A stretch of 64,000 nucleotides of DNA from Chitinophagales bacterium (GTDB taxonomy: Bacteria; Bacteroidota; Bacteroidia; Chitinophagales; Chitinophagaceae), in assembly GCA_015655015.1 (NCBI GenBank), contig JAATFV010000063.1, positions 62,001 to 126,000 of the forward strand. Reading direction: 5' to 3'. Position 1 is the stretch's first letter. Each line of letters begins with the position of its first letter. Both the position numbers and the translations under genes were made by a program. Shown in pieces: positions 57,914 to 64,000 of this stretch. The notes below the pieces were generated by a model that was given only the letters and a program-made list of their open reading frames with translations, was not told where the DNA came from and did no database searches.

Positions 57914-59455
57914 TCATTCCATTTCTTTCACCAGGTAATCGTTTACTTTCCTGTCCTCCGAAGAAAAGCTGATGCCGATGGCTACCTTCTTCCGTTTATC
58001 TGCCTGGTATGGCTGCAAATATCCTTTTCCCAATATCTGGTCAAGGGCTTTTGGGGCAGTGGCGTTCAGTTTTAGCTCTATTGCATAGATATGAGTAGCC
58101 GTTTGTATAAGCGCATCGCAGCGGCCGACGGAACTATGCACTTCACTTTGAATATCCACCCCCAGTTTTTTAAATGTCAGGTGCACGATGATATGGAAGA
58201 TGGATTCGCTGTCCGCCTTCCAGTGATCGTAAGGGATGGTGGAGATCAATGCATTCAGGTGCTGTATGAGACCTGGAATATCCCCGGCCAACAACGCTGC
58301 TCCCAGATCTCCTGTCAAAGCCATCGAATCGCCCGGGTATACTTCCCGGTATGCACTCAGCAAGGCATCCAGCAAGCTGGATGCTACTTCCTTATTGGGA
58401 TAATCCAATTCATAGGTTCGCATTTGAGGATCATAATCTTTGATGGTCAGGTAACCTGTTTGGAAAAGTAACGGCGCCGGGTCAATATGTTCGATATCGA
58501 AATTATCCAGAACAGTCTCTCCCAGCCGGAGTCCTTCAAACCTGAATTCTTTCCTTCTTGTTATCTGTTTCACCAGGAAAGTAGGGGTACCTGTCTGAAA
58601 CCAGAAATTACTGAACCGGCCTTGCTTCATAAAGCATAATATGGAAAATGGGTTATATAATGTATGCTCTCCTCCCCAGGAGTAACCGTTGTACCATTCT
58701 TTTACCCTTTTAATCAAGGCCGGTCTATCCATCTTGAATTTTATGGCGAGACGATCCAGGTCTTCTGTAAAATATTTTTCCAGCTCGGCCTGTGTAATGC
58801 CGACCAGGTCGTTCATCGTTTCGGACATAGAGATATCTTCCAGATTATTCAGGTCGGAAAAGATGCTCACTTTAGTGAACTTGCTCACCCCGGTGATCAG
58901 CAGCAAACGGATGTGCTCGTCGGCATCTTTCAGGACGGAATAGAAACTTTTAAAAATGGAGCGATTTTCCTTCGCCCGGGGCAGATCGTCAAGATAGTCT
59001 ATAATTGGTTTGTCATATTCATCTATCAGAATAACCACTTTATCAATCACAGCGACTTTTTCGATCAGCTCTCTGAACTTTTCTTTAAGGTTGTTATCTT
59101 CCTTTAAATAGATATTAAAATCCCCGGCTATCATGCCCAGCTCCCGGCTAATGGCTTCTGTCAGGCCACGCTCTCCATAAGCCATCTGGCTAAACTTAAG
59201 ATGGATCACCGGGTGCTTTTGCTCCCAGTTCCAGTTATGCTCTATCCAAAGTCCCCGGAACAGCTCTTTGCTCCCTCCAAATATCTCTTTAATGGTAGAA
59301 AGTAATAAGGATTTTCCGAATCGTCGCGGACGGCTCAGGAAATAATATTTTCCGGATTCAATAAGAGTATGGATCAGGCAGGTCTTGTCTATATACAAAA
59401 AGCCACCTTCCTGTATGCTCCTGAAATCCTGTAAGCCGATCGGGTATTTGCGCAT
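57914..59455 (-). CDS. AAA-ATPase-like protein with PD-(D/E)XK tail (PDDEXK_9)
   Basis: Start at ATG 59455 (MRKYPIGLQDFRSIQEGG), the family opening; the ATG at 59524 adds 23 unrelated residues. The 513-residue protein has the ATP site RPRRFGKSL at 42-50, Walker B ILIDEYD at 142-148, and a C-terminal nuclease-type core with Asp447, Glu460 and Lys462 (IELK). This is the AAA-ATPase_like/PDDEXK_9 (DUF1703) architecture, found in many copies in Bacteroidota with unknown function. It is divergent from the GHKL-nuclease gene across 126 bases. The two share the logic of a nucleotide switch plus nuclease fold. Confidence 0.9.
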   Translation of the reverse strand: MRKYPIGLQDFRSIQEGGFLYIDKTCLIHTLIESGKYYFLSRPRRFGKSLLLSTIKEIFGGSKELFRGLWIEHNWNWEQKHPVIHLKFSQMAYGERGLTEAISRELGMIAGDFNIYLKEDNNLKEKFRELIEKVAVIDKVVILIDEYDKPIIDYLDDLPRAKENRSIFKSFYSVLKDADEHIRLLLITGVSKFTKVSIFSDLNNLEDISMSETMNDLVGITQAELEKYFTEDLDRLAIKFKMDRPALIKRVKEWYNGYSWGGEHTLYNPFSILCFMKQGRFSNFWFQTGTPTFLVKQITRRKEFRFEGLRLGETVLDNFDIEHIDPAPLLFQTGYLTIKDYDPQMRTYELDYPNKEVASSLLDALLSAYREVYPGDSMALTGDLGAALLAGDIPGLIQHLNALISTIPYDHWKADSESIFHIIVHLTFKKLGVDIQSEVHSSVGRCDALIQTATHIYAIELKLNATAPKALDQILGKGYLQPYQADKRKKVAIGISFSSEDRKVNDYLVKEME

Positions 59456-59552
59456 GGCGCCAAAGCTACTAAAAAATCCGCCAGTCCAAAATAGAAGGCG
59501 TTCGCCTAAAAACGAAAGGCTCATAGTTGGAAGATTAAGAATAATCCACCAG

Positions 59553-59577
59553 AATACTAATTAATTTAGTATTTTTG
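59553..59577 (+). promoter_or_regulatory. Dyad overlapping the -7 element of the GHKL-nuclease gene
   Basis: AATACTAA (59553-59560) and TTAGTATT (59566-59573) form an 8-bp-arm inverted repeat. The -7 box TATTTTTG (59570-59577, TAnnTTTG match) overlaps the right arm, and the ATG follows 4 bases later. A repressor bound to the dyad would block transcription; the message may be leaderless. Confidence 0.55.
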
Positions 59578-59581
59578 CCCT

Positions 59582-61681
59582 ATGAAACATACCCGGCAAT
59601 TATCCACTCATTCCAGGGTAGTGAAAGATCTGCTCACCAAATACAAAGATACTTTCACCGCCTTCTGCGAACTATTGAATAATTCACTCCAGGCCAAAGC
59701 AACACAAATCGACCTGAGAATAGAATACGTCAGCACCAGCGCCTATAAAGCCCCATTAATAAAAATAGAGCTGACCGACAACGGAACCGGAGTGGCCGCC
59801 TCGGAGTTCGAAGACAAAATCCTTTTGATCGGCACCGACGTCAAAAAGGACGGACAAGGCATCGGAAGATTCGGAGCCCTGCAGATCGGCGAAAAGATGA
59901 CCATCGAGACCGTCGCGTACGATCCGGAAAACAAACATTTCTCCCGCGTGGAGTTCCCCCTGGACTCCTCGAAAATATCCTCTACCCTGGCAAAAGTGAA
60001 TTTTGAATACGACGTAGAGATCCTGAAAAAAAAGGTCAGCTCCTATTATAAAGTCACGATCGAAAAGATTCATCATAACAAACAAGGAAAGATCGCCCTG
60101 AAAAATAAGATCTCGGAAAAATTCAACAGCGATGCCATCCGACAATCGATCTTTGAAAAATACCCCCTGCAGATCTTCAACAGGGAAGTAAAATTCACCG
60201 TAAATGACGCCCCCCTCAATCCCTCCGATTTTGTCATTGGCGCCCCAACGATCAAAAAGAGCTTATATGTCGATATCAAAGGCGCCGAACACCCTTTCGA
60301 CTTTCATTTTTACCAGGTAAAAAGCAACCTCCATAAAGTAAAAGTCTTCTTCTACGTAGAAAATGCCGGCATCAAAATCGTAGCCCATGAGTTCACCTAT
60401 TCCTCGGACTGGTACACACCGGACCTGGGAACCTGGTTTATCTACCTCGACTCCCCCTTTTTCAATACCGGCCTGTTCCGGAATATCGACCTCGACTCCC
60501 TGGGCGACGAAGAAATAAAACAATTAAAGGAATTCATCAAGGATACCATCAATAATTTTTTCAAGGCCAATAACCGGCGCTTTGAAAAATTCATCACCGA
60601 GCTGGAGAAAGACGCCGCCTACCCTGACTCCTTCGATTCCCCGATCGCCCAATCCAGGGAATTACTGTTTCAAAAGATAGCATATATCGTAGAAGACGAA
60701 TACAAACTGCTCGACCAGAAAAATGAAAAAATAAGATCCCTCTTCTACTCCCTGCTGGATAAATCCCTGGCTAATGGACATGTGGAAGAAATATTTTCCA
60801 AAGTCGTTACCCTGTCCGCTCCGAACATGGAGAAATTTCACCAGCTGCTGGAAAAGACAGAGCTGGAAAACGTCATTAGCTTTTCGAGCGCTGTAGCCAA
60901 CAAGCTGGAATTCCTGGACTTCCTCCATGAGCTGACCTATGGCCGCCTGGCCGATATCTTACTGGAAAGAAGCCAGCTCCACAAGATCATTGAAAAAGAG
61001 CTGTGGCTTTTCGGAGAAGCCTATAACGGGTCCCGGCATCTCTGGTCCGACAAGAAAATAGGAAATATCCTGGCTGAGCTGCGGGAAAAATATTTCAATT
61101 ATGAACCCACTGCTGCCGATGACAACCTGATCAGCCCGGAAGAATACACCGGAGCAAATGCCAACGGAAGAACACCGCCTGTCGAAGGACTGGACAATAT
61201 AACAGATCTCTTCTTCTTAAATGAAAAGATCCTGGACAATGAAGACAGGGAGATCATGGTGGTAGAATTAAAATCCCCCAAATGCGCCATCGGGAAAAAA
61301 GAGCTTCAACAGATAGATGACTATGCATTTACCGTAGAGTCCTTTCCGGGACTGCCCAAAGAAAATACCCGCTACAAATTCATCCTGATCTCTTCCCGCC
61401 TGACCGCTTATGCCAAATCTAAAATGAGATCGAGCCGGGAAAAATACAATGAGCCCTTTCTGTATGACCGGAAGGCAGAAAAGAACATCGACGTGCTGGT
61501 GATGGAATGGTCGGAGCTGATCGCCCTCAACCGCCGCAAACTGGACTATTTATCAACTAAGCTTGAAATAAAGAATAAAAGTCTAAAAGAAAAATTCGAG
61601 TCCGAATATGCCGGCATCATCAATGAGAAAGTTTCGGCGCGGCTGACAAAGAGCAAGGCTGATAAGAAAATAACCGCCTAA
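59582..61681 (+). CDS. GHKL ATPase fused to a PD-(D/E)XK (Shedu-like) nuclease domain
   Basis: A 699-residue protein. Residues 1-240 are a GHKL (Hsp90/MutL/MORC-type) ATP-binding domain: N-box Glu30 and Asn34 in CELLNNSLQAKA, D66-NGTG for adenine binding, and the lid glycines GQGIGRFG at 91-98. A middle region (240-500) is partly helical with no recognised domain. The C-terminus has a PD-(D/E)XK core: Asp542 in ITDLFF, Glu562-Leu-Lys564 in VVELK, then Gln577 and Tyr581 (LQQIDDY), the pattern of DUF4263/Shedu-type nucleases. ATP-driven closure probably gates DNA cleavage. Function is unproven; anti-phage defence is the leading guess. A terminator pair follows. Confidence 0.8.
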   Translation: MKHTRQLSTHSRVVKDLLTKYKDTFTAFCELLNNSLQAKATQIDLRIEYVSTSAYKAPLIKIELTDNGTGVAASEFEDKILLIGTDVKKDGQGIGRFGALQIGEKMTIETVAYDPENKHFSRVEFPLDSSKISSTLAKVNFEYDVEILKKKVSSYYKVTIEKIHHNKQGKIALKNKISEKFNSDAIRQSIFEKYPLQIFNREVKFTVNDAPLNPSDFVIGAPTIKKSLYVDIKGAEHPFDFHFYQVKSNLHKVKVFFYVENAGIKIVAHEFTYSSDWYTPDLGTWFIYLDSPFFNTGLFRNIDLDSLGDEEIKQLKEFIKDTINNFFKANNRRFEKFITELEKDAAYPDSFDSPIAQSRELLFQKIAYIVEDEYKLLDQKNEKIRSLFYSLLDKSLANGHVEEIFSKVVTLSAPNMEKFHQLLEKTELENVISFSSAVANKLEFLDFLHELTYGRLADILLERSQLHKIIEKELWLFGEAYNGSRHLWSDKKIGNILAELREKYFNYEPTAADDNLISPEEYTGANANGRTPPVEGLDNITDLFFLNEKILDNEDREIMVVELKSPKCAIGKKELQQIDDYAFTVESFPGLPKENTRYKFILISSRLTAYAKSKMRSSREKYNEPFLYDRKAEKNIDVLVMEWSELIALNRRKLDYLSTKLEIKNKSLKEKFESEYAGIINEKVSARLTKSKADKKITA

Positions 61682-61708
61682 AAAAAGCCCCGCAGGATCC
61701 TGCGGGGC
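61680..61708 (-). terminator. Terminator (minus strand) from a perfect 22-bp palindrome
   Basis: GCCCCGCAGGA and its exact complement (61687-61708) form an 11-bp stem, with seven Ts following on the minus strand. It backs up the terminator for the OmpA-family gene and sits directly at the GHKL-nuclease stop. Confidence 0.85.
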
Positions 61709-61716
61709 GCTACTAT

Positions 61717-61748
61717 AAAAAAGCTCCGGAATGGATCCGGAGCTTTTA
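61717..61748. terminator. Bidirectional terminator between convergent genes
   Basis: AAGCTCCGGA (61721-61730) pairs with TCCGGAGCTT (61736-61745), loop ATGGA, with TTTT on the plus side and a six-base T-run on the minus side. It stops both the GHKL-nuclease and the OmpA-family transcripts. Confidence 0.9.
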
Positions 61749-61753
61749 ATTCC

Positions 61754-63970
61754 TTAACGCATTCTCACTCCTTTCTTTTCCTCCGTCTGATTAATATTGC
61801 GGATCACCACCTCTACCCTTCTGTTACACTGTCTTCCTGCGTCCGTCTTATTATCACAGATAGGATTGTCCTTGCCAAATCCACGGACAACCACCCTTGA
61901 CTTATCCACTCCGGCTGCGATCAGTGCATTAGCGACCGCCTGGGCCCGTGCCCTGGAAAGGCGTTTGTTCACCGCTACACTACCCTTGCTGTCCGTATAA
62001 CCGTCGACATAGAAGTTAGAATTAGGTATTCCCTCGTTCATCACCTGGGCCGCATGCCGCAGAATAGTGTCCGACTCATGCCGGATCGTAGCCTTGCCAT
62101 AATCAAAGAGGATATTCTTGAATTCCGCCGTTATCTGCAGCACTACCTTTTCGATAGGGCAACCATGGGTGGAGACAGGCCCGGGCTCATTGGGACAAAG
62201 ATCCACATCATCCGGTACGCCATCTCCATCCGTATCCGGTACAGGACATCCCTGGTATTTTGCGACACCAGCCACAGTAGGACACTTGTCATCCTTATCC
62301 GGGATACCATCTCCATCCGTATCGGGACAGCCATCGAATTTTTTCAGTCCGGGCACCGTCTTACAGGAATCCTCTTCATCATTCACCCCATCTCCATCCG
62401 TATCCGGTATCGGGCAGCCATTGTACCTTTTAACACCAGCCACCGTCTTACAGGAATCTTCTTCATCATTGATCCCATCCCCATCCGTATCTGGTATGGG
62501 ACACCCCTGATAACGAGCCAGACCGGCCACCAGCGGACATTTGTCTACGTCATCGTAGACGCCGTCCTTATCCGTATCCGGCTTGAGCTTTTTCTTGTAC
62601 TGCATCCCAAAATGGAACCCTACGTGCAGATCGGCCTGTTTGGAATCATGCACGAGCGCAGAAAGCACGCTGCCCGATCCGATGAAGAAAGGTCCTACCC
62701 GAAAGGCCACCCCTGCATTGAACTTGGTCAGGTCATTATAGCTCAACGGCAGCTCAACGCTGAACAGGTGGTTCTCCCACCGGGGAGTTACGCTGTACGC
62801 GTTGTAATAATATAAATTAAGCGGGCCACTCTTATTCACCGTCCACTGACCGGCCGCATTTACGCCCCAGCCTCCTCCAAAAAGATAATCGATATTTCCC
62901 TGTATGGTGGTCGGCAGGTCGACATTATACGAACCGCTCTGGCTGGTGCCTGTAAAATAAGGGCTCGCATCCAGGATGCCTTTATAATCCTTCACAGATT
63001 TGCCGGCAAACTGACTCAGCGGAAACTGACCCACCGGGTTAGGCGGTACATTTACCGTATAGGTAGATGCCGCATTCGAGCTCTTGTTGAACGAGATCCT
63101 TCCCACATCCAGCAGGGAAGCAGCAATTCTTAATTTATACTTATTGGCAAACCGGTCGGTCTCATACATGGAATAATCGGCAGATGGCCTGTACTCATAT
63201 ACAAACCCGATATCTCCGCCGGCGCCATGCCCGTTGAACTTAAAGAAGTCCTTGAATTTGTAATCCGAAAAGTTGGCATCCGTAGTATTGATAGCCAGGC
63301 CGCCCGTAGTATTGGTGAGATAAGCATTACCGTTCCCATCCACCGTGCCCGCCAGGCCATTGGTGGAAAGATACGAGTCCGCCGTACCCGCGATATACTT
63401 TAACGTGATCCCTCCTTTAAAAAAGTTGTGACTTCCCTTATTGGTGAAGACCTGCCCGATCGATCCGCCGATCTCTGTCCAACCTGTCGCATGGACCATC
63501 ATGCTGCTATTGAAGTTGAAAGGCAGCCCGGTAGTAGTATTGCCCCCGTCAAGAATCGCCCCCGCCAGATTGCCGTCTATATTGCGGCCATTGGCGAAAA
63601 CCCGGGAACGGGTGGTAAACGCAAGAGAAGTCTTGGGACTCAGACTGAACATAACTGACGGTCCCATTACATCCACATAAGCAAGACTGTTGACATTGTT
63701 GCTGCCCCTTAATAATTTCGATTTTAAAGAATCAGCGCTGAAAGACCGGGTTATATCACTAAATCGAAGACCAGAATGATTGGTTCCTACAAAACCATTA
63801 ATGGCAAAAACATTGACATCCCATTTGTAACGATTATCTGCAATATAAGCTGGATTGAAAAAGACGCCGTTGACGCCTGTGTAATTGCCCGTTCGATAGC
63901 CGGGGAAAGTTTGTGCATACGTAGTCATCGTCGCAATAACGAAGATGAATAGGAAAAGGTGCTTTCTCAT
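61754..63970 (-). CDS. DUF5723-TSP3-OmpA outer-membrane protein
   Basis: A 738-residue envelope protein with a Sec signal peptide (residues 1-19). Residues about 20-460 are a DUF5723 beta-barrel-like domain (PGYRTGNYTGVNGVFFNPAYIADNRYKWDVN). Five thrombospondin type-3 calcium repeats (DTDGDGINDEEDSC style) occupy about 463-603. A C-terminal OmpA peptidoglycan-binding domain (FDYGKATI, VDGYTDSKGSVAVNKRLSRARAQAVANALIAAG, NRRVEVVIR) fills about 605-735. It should anchor the outer membrane to the cell wall, with the Asp-rich repeats as a stiff linker. Its two cysteine-pair loops near the end (ICDNKTDAGRQC) are typical of the Bacteroidota OmpA type. Confidence 0.92.
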   Translation of the reverse strand: MRKHLFLFIFVIATMTTYAQTFPGYRTGNYTGVNGVFFNPAYIADNRYKWDVNVFAINGFVGTNHSGLRFSDITRSFSADSLKSKLLRGSNNVNSLAYVDVMGPSVMFSLSPKTSLAFTTRSRVFANGRNIDGNLAGAILDGGNTTTGLPFNFNSSMMVHATGWTEIGGSIGQVFTNKGSHNFFKGGITLKYIAGTADSYLSTNGLAGTVDGNGNAYLTNTTGGLAINTTDANFSDYKFKDFFKFNGHGAGGDIGFVYEYRPSADYSMYETDRFANKYKLRIAASLLDVGRISFNKSSNAASTYTVNVPPNPVGQFPLSQFAGKSVKDYKGILDASPYFTGTSQSGSYNVDLPTTIQGNIDYLFGGGWGVNAAGQWTVNKSGPLNLYYYNAYSVTPRWENHLFSVELPLSYNDLTKFNAGVAFRVGPFFIGSGSVLSALVHDSKQADLHVGFHFGMQYKKKLKPDTDKDGVYDDVDKCPLVAGLARYQGCPIPDTDGDGINDEEDSCKTVAGVKRYNGCPIPDTDGDGVNDEEDSCKTVPGLKKFDGCPDTDGDGIPDKDDKCPTVAGVAKYQGCPVPDTDGDGVPDDVDLCPNEPGPVSTHGCPIEKVVLQITAEFKNILFDYGKATIRHESDTILRHAAQVMNEGIPNSNFYVDGYTDSKGSVAVNKRLSRARAQAVANALIAAGVDKSRVVVRGFGKDNPICDNKTDAGRQCNRRVEVVIRNINQTEEKKGVRMR

Positions 63971-64000
63971 AAAGTTTTCTTTTTATAGTTAAATACCTGA

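Noticed and set aside
62054..62815. Plus-strand 253-codon open frame opposite the TSP3 repeats
   Set aside because: The repetitive Ile/Arg/Ser translation simply mirrors the Asp-rich TSP3 repeats of the OmpA-family gene.

Overview
The window reads as chromosome of a Bacteroidota bacterium, most likely family Chitinophagaceae (Chitinophaga/Niastella-like). The reasons are a SusC/SusD pair with a sigma/FecR (DUF4974-type) regulatory pair in front, a TamL lipoprotein next to TamB, DUF4856/imelysin/HTTM genes, a DUF5723-OmpA protein, several TAnnTTTG-type -7 promoter elements with no obvious Shine-Dalgarno sequences, and roughly 50% GC. No rRNA, tRNA, transposase, integrase or CRISPR array was seen.

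Layout. 1-7.2 kb: small-molecule metabolism (hydroxypyruvate-isomerase-like TIM barrel cut by the window edge, SDR reductase, Tat-exported Gfo/Idh/MocA protein, FGE-fold protein without the catalytic cysteines, ApbE flavinyltransferase, exported nucleoside hydrolase, SolA-type amine oxidase). 7.4-17 kb: an exported thioredoxin-like protein, a YcxB-like membrane protein and the overlapping tamB-tamL envelope assembly operon. 17.3-24.7 kb: rpoN, a beta-barrel protein, and a stress-type group (Ku, YihY/BrkB, a 48-residue membrane protein, DUF892 ferritin-like protein, MscS channel, two low-complexity proteins). 25-33.2 kb: uronate/polysaccharide use (uxaC, GH105-type hydrolase, Gfo/Idh dehydrogenase, polysaccharide deacetylase), interrupted by an AT-rich AAA ATPase gene that appears to have been inserted at the 3' end of a DUF72 gene.

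33.3-42.8 kb: a metal-uptake block. DUF4856 lipoprotein, imelysin lipoprotein, HTTM membrane protein and a TonB-dependent receptor are on the minus strand. A DtxR-family regulator is divergent from a second TonB-dependent receptor, whose promoter carries a perfect palindrome between its -33 and -7 elements. 43.2-50.3 kb: ECF sigma factor, FecR anti-sigma factor, SusC with an STN signalling domain, and SusD. The expected logic is that substrate binding at SusC signals through FecR to release the sigma factor. A small two-cysteine exported protein, a MauE-like redox membrane protein and a short AraC regulator follow on the other strand.

51.7-57.9 kb: mixed accessory genes (degenerate M23-type protein, Crp/Fnr and GlxA regulators, EthD, DinB, SnoaL, AsmA-like DUF748). 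The region contains a sharp scar where the last third or so of yjbQ follows the dinB-like stop codon in the same frame. 57.9-61.7 kb: two divergent nucleotide-binding genes, an AAA-ATPase with a PD-(D/E)XK tail and a GHKL ATPase with a PD-(D/E)XK tail. The second is my best candidate for an undescribed (probably defensive) system. 61.75-64 kb: an OmpA/TSP3 envelope protein.

Recurrent themes are short intergenic tandem duplications (16-26 bp units) at several places, and three genes whose -7 box ends only 3-4 bases before the ATG, suggesting leaderless transcripts.
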